A stretch of DNA of 64,000 nt, taken from assembly GCA_014138645.1 (NCBI GenBank), contig JACJIB010000006.1:310001-374000 (forward strand), in the 5' to 3' direction. Source of the DNA: Methylorubrum thiocyanatum. GTDB lineage: Bacteria > Pseudomonadota > Alphaproteobacteria > Rhizobiales > Beijerinckiaceae. A program made the translations under genes and the position numbers. Of this stretch, positions 40,153-46,866 are shown in pieces (positions within the stretch are counted from its first letter, which is position 1; each line of letters opens with the position of its first letter). Under the pieces are notes generated by a model that was not told where the DNA came from, did no database searches, and saw only the letters and a program-made list of their open reading frames with translations.

Positions 40153-42171
40153 TCACTTGAGTGCGGCGTTCACCGCCTCGATGAGCCGCTTCCAGCGTGC
40201 ACGCTCGTCGGCGGTCAGGTCGCCGGCGTCGTGGTCCCGGGTCCACCGGACATACGCCTTGGCGAGCTTGTACTTCGAGAAGCCCTTGGCCTCCTTGGTC
40301 AGGATGTCGACCAGGGGGCGCCCGGGCTGCGCCGCGGCCTTCGCCTCGACGTCCCATCCAAGTCCCTTGGCGATGCCGACGAGCGTCTCCCGCAGGAGAT
40401 CCTCAATCTCCGCCTTGGCGACGGCGGCGTCGGCGTAGTCCTTCGCGCGCAGGATGGCCTTCTGGCCGAGGGCGTGCACAAGCGTGTCCTGCTGGGCCGC
40501 CTGGTCGCCCGCCGCGTCGGAGTCGAGTAGGGCGGCGACCTTGAGGCCGTTCGCGTGCAGCAGGGTGGCGAAGTACACCACCTTGCTCGCCGCGCTCGCC
40601 GTGACCAGCGCGACCTTGTCGTTGATCCGCGCCTCGCCGGCGTCGCCGAGCAGGGCGGACGTCGCCTCCACGTACCAGTGGTCGGTCAGCCCCTCCAGGA
40701 CGAGGTTGCGCTGGCTCGCGAACAGGCTCTGCGCGAGGTCGTACCCGAGCGCTTCCTGGAGCGGCAGCAGGGCCGCCGGGTCGCGCGAGGTCACCGTGGT
40801 GTGCACCTTGGTGCCGGCCCTGCGGTCGCGCATCTCGACCACCCTCACGAGGTCGAGTTCGCCCGGCCCGACCAGGAACGGCGAGTGCGTCGTGTAGAGG
40901 GTCTGGTTGCTCGCCGCGAGCCGCGAGACGGTCTCCCGGAAATCCCTCTGCTTCAGGGCGTGAAGGCTGAGCCCGGGCTCGTCGAGGAGCAGTATGGCGT
41001 TCTCGTGCTTGCCCGCCGCCTCGGCGAAGAACACCACGAAGAAAGAGACCAGCCATTGGAAGCCCTCGGAGCGCTGGTCGAGCTCGATCTCGACGCCGAG
41101 GTCGTCCTCCACCACCACCTTCAGGTACTGCCCGTCCGCGACGACGCGCAGGCGGTCGGCCTCGGCGCGTTCGGGGTTGGGGTTCCAGACGCGCCGGATC
41201 TCCTCGGTGAGCCGCACGCTGGCGGCGTTGAGCTGGTAGCTCCGCCGGTCGAGTTGATCGCGGTAGCTGGCCAGGGCGGCGGCATCGGCGGCGCCCGGCT
41301 CGGCCACCCGTCCGAGGTCGGACAGCTCCTTGGCGGTGAAGCCCAGAAGTCGCAGGAGGCAGGAGTTGCCGTAATCGTACTGCTCGTCGTCGAGGACGCC
41401 GGTCTGGAGCCGGGACGAGAGGTGCGCGAGGTGGATCACCGGCCGCACCCGGAAGTAGTTGCTGAACAGCACGAAGACCGGAAGGCGGCCGCCGAGGAGG
41501 TCGAGCGCCTTCGACTTCCGCTCGTCGTAGGATGCCTGCTCCTGGAGCCGGTCCAGCCGCTGCTCCTCCTTCTCGGCTTCCTCGTCGATGCGGGCGTAGG
41601 CCCCGTCGAGCCACTTGCGCAGCGCCGCGACGGTTCCCGTGGCCATCCTGGTGTCGTCGGACCACTCGGAGGCGATACCGGCGAGCTCGTCGGCCGCCGA
41701 CCGTGCGGGCTGCCCTCCCTCGGCGACCTGCGCCCGGGAGTCGATGTGGGCGGCGAGCCTGACGAGGTCCTTCTTCATGGCGCCGTACGTCGGGACGGCG
41801 GGGACGCCCTGGAGGTGATGCGTCCCGCGGTTGTCGAGGAATCTCGTCAAGCTGTACCGGCACTCCCGGAACTCCGGGGACACCGCGGCGCGGTCACTCT
41901 CGTCGAGCGCGAAGACGCCCGTCACGACCGGTACCGCGGCCGGGGTCACCTTGCCGGTCGTGACGTCGTTGTAGAGCGCGCGGGGATAGTCGCGCAGCGC
42001 GTCGAACTTCTTGACCTCCGACGGCGGGTTGAGTTGCTGCAGCGCCTGCAGGATGGCCGTCTTCCCGGCCTCGTTCGGACCGACCATGATGGTCTTGTCG
42101 CCCTCGACCTCGAACTCGCCTGTGTCACGGATGCTGCGATAGTTCCGGACGTGTGCCTTGATCAGCCGCAT
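40153..42171 (-). CDS. OLD-family ATP-dependent endonuclease
   Basis: A 672-residue protein with an ABC/SMC-like ATPase and a TOPRIM nuclease domain. Walker A is MVGPNEAGKTAILQAL near residue 35, Walker B is AILLLDEPGLSLH near 380, and the TOPRIM acidic residues are the Glu in LVLEGLTDHWYVEA near 497 and the DxD in ALLDSDAAGD near 550. OLD proteins act as DNA nucleases in phage defence, alone (P2 Old) or with partners such as the GajB helicase in Gabija. No UvrD-like helicase or reverse transcriptase is next to this gene. A small 67-residue gene precedes it by 74 bases on the same strand. Confidence 0.88.
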   Translation of the reverse strand: MRLIKAHVRNYRSIRDTGEFEVEGDKTIMVGPNEAGKTAILQALQQLNPPSEVKKFDALRDYPRALYNDVTTGKVTPAAVPVVTGVFALDESDRAAVSPEFRECRYSLTRFLDNRGTHHLQGVPAVPTYGAMKKDLVRLAAHIDSRAQVAEGGQPARSAADELAGIASEWSDDTRMATGTVAALRKWLDGAYARIDEEAEKEEQRLDRLQEQASYDERKSKALDLLGGRLPVFVLFSNYFRVRPVIHLAHLSSRLQTGVLDDEQYDYGNSCLLRLLGFTAKELSDLGRVAEPGAADAAALASYRDQLDRRSYQLNAASVRLTEEIRRVWNPNPERAEADRLRVVADGQYLKVVVEDDLGVEIELDQRSEGFQWLVSFFVVFFAEAAGKHENAILLLDEPGLSLHALKQRDFRETVSRLAASNQTLYTTHSPFLVGPGELDLVRVVEMRDRRAGTKVHTTVTSRDPAALLPLQEALGYDLAQSLFASQRNLVLEGLTDHWYVEATSALLGDAGEARINDKVALVTASAASKVVYFATLLHANGLKVAALLDSDAAGDQAAQQDTLVHALGQKAILRAKDYADAAVAKAEIEDLLRETLVGIAKGLGWDVEAKAAAQPGRPLVDILTKEAKGFSKYKLAKAYVRWTRDHDAGDLTADERARWKRLIEAVNAALK

Positions 42172-42245
42172 GGGTGCCTGCGTACGCTACGGGAAGGGAG
42201 CTCCCCGGGCCGCCGTAGGCAGGCCCGGGGAAGGTCGGGGTTCTC

Positions 42246-42449
42246 TCAGCGGTCCCGCTTCAGGAGCTGGCTCAGGGACCCGGCCCCCTCGCGTTCCAGC
42301 AGCGTGCTGAGGTGCATGTCGGAGCGGTGGCCGGCGGCGAAGCCGTCGCCATACTGCTCGCGCAGCGTGCCCACGCGCGTGGTGCCGTTCTTCTGGCGGA
42401 TCTGGCCGTTCTGATCGCGGTGCCGGCCATCGAGCCCGGGCTGTTTCAT
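42246..42449 (-). CDS. Small conserved-looking protein upstream of the OLD nuclease
   Basis: A 67-residue hydrophilic protein (MKQPGLDGRHRDQNGQIRQK, then GTLREQYGDGFAAGHRSDMHLSTLLEREGAGSLSQLL). I recall similar short proteins in alphaproteobacteria but know no function. It is probably cotranscribed with the downstream nuclease gene and could be a partner or regulator. The ATG at 42449 was chosen over a longer frame because the residues from MKQPGLDGRH onward look conserved. Confidence 0.6.
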   Translation of the reverse strand: MKQPGLDGRHRDQNGQIRQKNGTTRVGTLREQYGDGFAAGHRSDMHLSTLLEREGAGSLSQLLKRDR

Positions 42450-42548
42450 CTGTCGTACTCCGTCGTCTTCCAGGAGGGCGCAGGTGGGCGACCGCCTGGC
42501 CGGGCGCCTCCTCAAGGTTGCGTCCCGCTGCCGGGCTGGCATCCTGGG

Positions 42549-42631
42549 GCCCTATGCCGGCCAGGGCATGGGATTCGGACTCGGGCCGGACGAAAACTTT
42601 TCCGAATTCGTCGAAATGCCCGGCATAGGGC
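42549..42631. promoter_or_regulatory. Nested inverted repeats between divergent operons
   Basis: A 12-bp perfect inverted repeat, GCCCTATGCCGG (42549-42560) and CCGGCATAGGGC (42620-42631), flanks inner pairs GGGCAT/ATGCCC and ATTCGGA/TCCGAAT. It lies in the 197 bases between the OLD unit and the sigma-like operon and is a good candidate operator or shared control element. Confidence 0.65.
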
Positions 42632-42646
42632 ATTGGGAGCGGGGGA

Positions 42647-43261
42647 ATGGGGGGGCAGGACGCGTCCGCGTCGGTCGATGCCGACGGGGACGATCATCTC
42701 GACGCCGCAGAGATGCGCGCCGCGCTCGCGTCGCTGACGAGCGCCGATTGGCTCAGGCTCGCGAAGGTCGATGCGCGCTACCGCGGCGGCACCGACTTCC
42801 GCGACGGCGACCTAGTGCAGGAAGCCCTCTGCCGGGCGATTGCCGGCAAGCGGAAATGCCCCAGAGGGGTTTCCGTGGTGAAGTTCCTTGCCGACGCCAT
42901 CTGGAGCATCGCGGGCCACCGGCGGTCGCGGATGCTGGCGGAGGTATCCTTCGAGGCCTCCCCGCCGACGGCGACGGGGGAGCAGACCAAGGGACTGGCG
43001 CCGGCTGACCTCCTGTTCGCCCCCGGGGAGGACCCCGAGGCGCTCCTGCTCAAGGCCGAGGGCGATGGTGCCGTCGGCGACCTGATCGGCCTCTTCCCGG
43101 GCGACGGGGAAGTCGAGCTCGTCGTCACGGCGCTCTCCCTCGGGCTGAAGGGTGCCGACCTGTACGAGGAAACGGGGCTTGCCCCGAACAGGATTCACTA
43201 CGTGATCAGGAAGATCAGGAAAGAGTCGGACAAGCGCTTCCCGGGAAGGTGGACGCGATGA
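42647..43261 (+). CDS. Sigma-70-like protein
   Basis: A 204-residue protein with the layout of a small sigma factor. A region 2-like segment (FRDGDLVQEALCRAIAGKRKCPRGVSVVKFLADAIWSIAGHRRSR, at about 48-95) and a C-terminal helix-turn-helix like region 4 (LVVTALSLGLKGADLYEETGLAPNRIHYVIRKIRKE, at about 160-196) are visible. The helix-turn-helix is well formed. It may direct transcription of its own operon or be a DNA-binding adaptor. It is the first gene of a three-gene operon with four-base overlaps and is divergent from the OLD unit. Confidence 0.68.
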   Translation: MGGQDASASVDADGDDHLDAAEMRAALASLTSADWLRLAKVDARYRGGTDFRDGDLVQEALCRAIAGKRKCPRGVSVVKFLADAIWSIAGHRRSRMLAEVSFEASPPTATGEQTKGLAPADLLFAPGEDPEALLLKAEGDGAVGDLIGLFPGDGEVELVVTALSLGLKGADLYEETGLAPNRIHYVIRKIRKESDKRFPGRWTR

Positions 43262-43692
43262 CCGCAGGCAAATCGACCCCGCGAACGCCCCTCGACCACA
43301 TCGAGGAGGCCTTCCTGGACAACATCCTCGAAACCTCGGAGGCGGATCTCCGCGAGGAATTCGTCGAGGAGGGCCGCTCGCCCGACGAGGTGGTCGCCCT
43401 CATGAAGGCGCGCCTGGCCGCGGCGCACGAGGAATGCGCGCAGGCACGGATGGCACAGGCGCGCGAAGGTCTGGCGGCGTTCCGGCGGGAGGAGAAAGTC
43501 GTCCCGCTCGACCTCGCGCGCCAGAGGGAGCGCCTCGCCGCGATGAGGTCGCGGGCGCCGGCCGCCTCCGGGATGATGATGGCGGCCCGCAAGGGGGAGG
43601 GGTTGTCCGAGCGCGACGAGGAAGGCCTGCTCGAAGACCTCGCGGACCTGGAAAGGCTCTCGCAGCTTCGGGACGGGGACGGCGAGGCGTGA
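43258..43692 (+). CDS. Helical linker protein of the sigma/protease operon
   Basis: A 144-residue acidic, mostly helical protein, not recognised (TPLDHIEEAFLDNILETSEADLREEFVEEG, then helices through DEEGLLEDLADLERLSQLRD). Its ATG overlaps the sigma stop by four bases and its stop overlaps the GTG of the protease gene, so all three are tightly coupled. The position between a sigma-like protein and an ImmA/IrrE peptidase suggests an anti-sigma or substrate protein; this is inference. Confidence 0.65.
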   Translation: MTAGKSTPRTPLDHIEEAFLDNILETSEADLREEFVEEGRSPDEVVALMKARLAAAHEECAQARMAQAREGLAAFRREEKVVPLDLARQRERLAAMRSRAPAASGMMMAARKGEGLSERDEEGLLEDLADLERLSQLRDGDGEA

Positions 43693-44453
43693 GCGCTCCC
43701 AACCAAGCGGAACGCCTGCTCAACGACCTCGGCATCCGGGCACCCGGCGAGATCGACCTCGAAGCCATCGCGTTCTCGCAGGGCGCCTTGGTGAAGTTCC
43801 GGCCCATGGACCGATGCGAGGCGACCATCGTCGGCAATGCCCGGCACGCCATCATCGCGGTGAACAGCGAGAGCATCCATACGCGTAGGCGGTTCTCGCT
43901 GGCCCACGAGATCGGGCACTGGCACCTTCACCGGAACAGGCTGCTCCTCTGCACGGACAAGCAGATCGGGCGCTTCACCGGCAGCGCGCTCGACCCCGAG
44001 CGGCAGGCCGACGACTTCGCGTCCGACCTGATCCTGCCGGGATACCTCTTCGACCCGCTGGTGCGGCGGATGCGCAGCCTCACCATCCAGACGCTCGACG
44101 AGTTGGCCGGGACGTTCGACGCCAGCCGGACGGCCACGCTTTTAAAGGCGGTACGGGCGAACCGCTTCCCGGTCGCGATGGTGCGCGACGGCCTGGACGG
44201 ACGACGCTGGTTCTGGAAGTCGGGAGCGGTGTCTCCCCGGTGGCGGGTGCGCGACGACCTCGATCCTGACAGCTTCGCGTTCGGCATGCTTTACAAGGGC
44301 GATGCCGAGTCCACGCACCCTCGGATGGTAGGGGCCGACGCATGGTTCGAGTTCCCAGGTTGCCAGGACCACGACGTGCGGGAGCAATCGTTCCGACCGT
44401 CCTCAGGCGAGGTGATCACCGTGGTGACCGTACCCGAGCGAGGACGTGCCTGA
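43689..44453 (+). CDS. ImmA/IrrE family metallopeptidase
   Basis: A 254-residue zinc peptidase. After a helical N-terminus (NQAERLLNDLGIRAPGEIDLEAIA), the active site HEIGHWHLHR lies near residue 77, followed by the third-ligand region ERQADDFASDLILPGYLF and a substrate-binding helical region. Family members cleave repressors or anti-sigma-type proteins in response to DNA damage or other signals (ImmA of ICEBs1, IrrE of Deinococcus). The start is the GTG at 43689 overlapping the previous stop (GTGA); longer upstream frames are shadows. The C-terminal 90 residues are an additional domain of unknown role. Confidence 0.88.
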   Translation: MSAPNQAERLLNDLGIRAPGEIDLEAIAFSQGALVKFRPMDRCEATIVGNARHAIIAVNSESIHTRRRFSLAHEIGHWHLHRNRLLLCTDKQIGRFTGSALDPERQADDFASDLILPGYLFDPLVRRMRSLTIQTLDELAGTFDASRTATLLKAVRANRFPVAMVRDGLDGRRWFWKSGAVSPRWRVRDDLDPDSFAFGMLYKGDAESTHPRMVGADAWFEFPGCQDHDVREQSFRPSSGEVITVVTVPERGRA

Positions 44454-44601
44454 TCCGTACCGCACGGCGTCAATCCATGCGGCTATGGACGTGGAACTTG
44501 CCCTCGCCCGCCAGTTCCTGCCCGAGTACATCGCATGCCGCCTCAAACTTGGGCTTTCCCTCCCGGGCATCGGCCATCTCGGTTGCCGGTCAGGGACGGT
44601 T

Positions 44602-45276
44602 CTAAGGCTTGGGTCCACCAGATGGGTCATCCCCATCCGTAGGCGTGTCCTGTCGCGGTCGTGCGGGCCTTCCGCGCCTCATGAGGATGTTCCGGGTCGG
44701 CCCGGGCCTGATGCCCGTCCGGAGCCAATCCGCCATCTCTTCGGGTTGGACGATCCAAAGGTCCGGGCCCGCCGTTCTTCTTACATGCACTCGACCACGC
44801 CGTACGACGCCGTCGGAGTAGTGGACGAAATCCTTGAAGTTGCTCGTGACCAAGGCATCGGCCTGTCCGGCGAGCGCAGTGTCAAGGACCCGACCGTCCT
44901 CGGGGTCATACGGTTTGTGGCTGAACGCCGGATCGTAGGGGTTGCAGCCGGGCGCAACCGCCTCACGCGTCGGCTGCACGCCTCCGCCTAGAACCATCCG
45001 GGGGTATTCCGCTGCGGGTCCGAGAAGCGCGAAGTTCGCGATGGTCTCGATGTTGTCCGCCGCGACATCGCCCGCGATCCCCTTGCGGAGATAGACGGAA
45101 TGCAGTCGTGACAGCATCGTGTGCGAGATGACGAGTTGGATCGGTCCGACGCCTGCCTCACCATTCAGTACCGCTCGGACGATACGTTGGGGGGCAGTGC
45201 CTTGACGCCCGGCTTTGTCGGCGAAGAACTGCTTGATCCAGATGTTCAGATCGACACAAAGGCGGAATGCGGTCAC
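44602..45276 (-). CDS. PIN-domain toxin
   Basis: A 224-residue predicted RNase of a type II toxin-antitoxin pair. The PIN fold shows the first acidic residue in LCVDLNIWIK near residue 8, a middle helix with SHTMLSRLHSVYL, and the C-terminal acidic cluster in DGRVLDTALAGQADALVTSNFKDF near 140-160. A proline-rich tail follows. GTG 45276 overlaps the antitoxin stop (GTGA), so the toxin is translationally coupled to its antitoxin. PIN toxins cleave specific RNAs when the antitoxin is degraded. Confidence 0.82.
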   Translation of the reverse strand: MTAFRLCVDLNIWIKQFFADKAGRQGTAPQRIVRAVLNGEAGVGPIQLVISHTMLSRLHSVYLRKGIAGDVAADNIETIANFALLGPAAEYPRMVLGGGVQPTREAVAPGCNPYDPAFSHKPYDPEDGRVLDTALAGQADALVTSNFKDFVHYSDGVVRRGRVHVRRTAGPDLWIVQPEEMADWLRTGIRPGPTRNILMRRGRPARPRQDTPTDGDDPSGGPKP

Positions 45277-45623
45277 GGCGTGGTCGCGCCCAACCACTCT
45301 TGCGTAGCGGCCTCGATTGCCTCGTCGCTGTTGTCCGCCGGCAAGGAGGGGCCGACTTGTTCCGCCATGGCACGTTGGGTGATCGCGAACTTGGCCTTGA
45401 GAAGCAGGCGCACGAATTCACCCTCGAACCAACGGCGCTCCTCCGGGGTGCCGCTCTGCTCAAGGCTTCGCAGGGCCGAACGGGCCATTTCCGGTAATCC
45501 GACGTAGAAGCTTGTCGCCTGGCCCACCAAGCTGGCCGGGGTCCTGGCTTCGGCCGCCGCTACGGCACCGAGCCTGGCGGCGACGGACTCGTCCACGTAG
45601 CCCGAGACAGACTTACCCGCCAT
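45273..45623 (-). CDS. Ribbon-helix-helix antitoxin
   Basis: A 116-residue protein whose first 45 residues fit a ribbon-helix-helix DNA-binding domain (SVSGYVDESVAARLGAVAAAEARTPASLV). The remainder is helical and should wrap the PIN toxin. It precedes the toxin with a four-base overlap. A CTATAG inverted repeat and promoter lie directly upstream, as expected for an autoregulated antitoxin. ATG 45623 has GGAGGG at the right distance. Confidence 0.78.
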   Translation of the reverse strand: MAGKSVSGYVDESVAARLGAVAAAEARTPASLVGQATSFYVGLPEMARSALRSLEQSGTPEERRWFEGEFVRLLLKAKFAITQRAMAEQVGPSLPADNSDEAIEAATQEWLGATTP

Positions 45624-45633
45624 CGCCGCCCTC

Positions 45634-45678
45634 CTATAGAAACCCCAGAAACTATAGCGTTGTTTGCGTCCTGATCAA
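45634..45678 (-). promoter_or_regulatory. Promoter and operator of the toxin-antitoxin unit
   Basis: On the minus strand, -35 TTGATC (45673-45678) and -10 TATAGT (45651-45656) are 16 bases apart. Two CTATAG palindromes (45634-45639 and 45652-45657) are 12 bases apart and overlap the -10 box, a typical site for antitoxin autoregulation. Confidence 0.6.
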
Positions 45679-45875
45679 GACGTGGGTCCGCTCGGTCTCG
45701 GGGATACCCGTTCGCGAGCGGTTCGCAGGATAGCCGGCGCCCCTTCACAATAGCCGCCGGGCCACTTCGCATCGCGTGACGTCGTGCGGTATTCGGCCCG
45801 GACGCGTGTCCAGCGAAGCTACTACGGGAAAGCCCAGGGCTTATGAGTGCGTCATGGCGGTCCACGCCTGCGGCT

Positions 45876-46166
45876 TCATGCGGTGCCGGCCTCACGGTCC
45901 CGTCCCCGGGTGGGTTGGTCGCGGATCGCGTAGCGCTCTCCGCCGCGGTCCCACCGGAAGTCATGGTTGCCCGGGACGTAGACGACCGGGACGCCAGGAA
46001 GGCGCTCGCCGAGCCAGTCCAGGGCGCGCGTCAGCGGCATGTGGACGTCTCCGTTGACAACCGCCACGTCGAAGCCGCTGGACGGCGCGTGCGCGGCCGG
46101 GTCCCAGGCGTTCCCGGGCCAATCCTGGTGCAGGTCGCCGAAGACCCGGAGCCGGCGCGCATTCAC
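45876..46166 (-). pseudogene. Metallophosphoesterase, N-terminal fragment
   Basis: A 96-codon frame covering only the first third of a calcineurin-like phosphoesterase: VFGDLHQDWPGNAWDP (D-x-H), VAVVNGDVHMP (GD) and VPGNHDFRW (GNH) are present. The frame then ends after RDREAGTA, before the His-containing C-terminal motifs, so it should not be functional. Its GTG start overlaps the stop of another fragment upstream. The family differs slightly from the two full-length copies in the cluster at 16-20 kb. Confidence 0.65.
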
Positions 46167-46363
46167 GACCCGCCTCCCTCTGCATCGGCGTTCTCGGCGA
46201 GGCGGACGCGGATCTCGTCGATGGCGACGGGCCGGAAGCCGAAGCAATTGCCCTCGACGTCAATGCTGGCGGCGGTGCCGGGCAGCGTGCCGTGCGAGTG
46301 CCCGTAGAGGTGCATGCGGACCCTTTCGCCGGCCCGGCGGACGTCCGTTGCAAAAAAGCCCAT
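46163..46363 (-). pseudogene. Metallophosphoesterase, C-terminal fragment
   Basis: A 66-codon remnant with only the last motif of a phosphoesterase (MHLYGHSHGTLPG) and the following strands (IDVEGNCFGFRPVAIDEIRVRL). The N-terminal two thirds are missing; the sequence upstream belongs to the metal-resistance block starting at about 46.4 kb on the other strand. It marks a recombination junction. Confidence 0.6.
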
Positions 46364-46399
46364 GAATGACGGCTCCGGACATGCTAAGGACGCCTCATC

Positions 46400-46783
46400 A
46401 TGTCGGCCACCCGCTCCCTTTGGCGCTCGCTGCTCACGGTCTTCCAGATCGTGACGCTCGTCGCGTTCTCGGTGGTGGATGCGGGGCACGCGCATGTGGC
46501 GACGCAGCATGTCGGACACGACGCTGCAGGCTCGGTCGTCCATTATCAGCACCCGGGATCAGCTCAGGCCGACGACGTCGCCGGCCATGCCGACCCAGGC
46601 GCCGACGAGGCGGTGGCCGGCCCTTGCGGCCAGTGCTGCTGCCCTGCGTCGTTCGCCCGCTGGGACTGCCTGACCGTCGCGGTCGCCTGGAATCCCGAGC
46701 GAACCCTGGCCGGCATCCGCAAAGTCACGTTCGACAGCGTCGTACCCGAGACGCTTCCCGAGCCCCCTCGAACCTTCGCCTGA
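46400..46783 (+). CDS. Small Cys/His-rich exported protein heading the RND unit
   Basis: A 127-residue protein with a signal peptide or anchor at about 10-30 (LLTVFQIVTLVAFSVVDAGHA), a histidine-dotted segment (HAHVATQHVGHDAAG), and GPCGQCCCPASFARWDC with five cysteines. It resembles DUF2946-like accessory proteins of metal-resistance operons and the protein at 23565-23939 in layout. The adaptor gene follows at 84 bases, so it is likely part of the efflux operon. Periplasmic metal binding is inferred. Confidence 0.6.
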   Translation: MSATRSLWRSLLTVFQIVTLVAFSVVDAGHAHVATQHVGHDAAGSVVHYQHPGSAQADDVAGHADPGADEAVAGPCGQCCCPASFARWDCLTVAVAWNPERTLAGIRKVTFDSVVPETLPEPPRTFA

Positions 46784-46866
46784 GGTCCGCGCTCCCACGC
46801 GCACCCTGAGCGGCTGCCCATGAAGGACAGCCGCCAGCCTCTTTGACGCGAAGGTTCGATCACTCC

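Noticed and set aside
40153..42449. Gabija defence system
   Set aside because: The OLD nuclease has no GajB-type UvrD helicase beside it.
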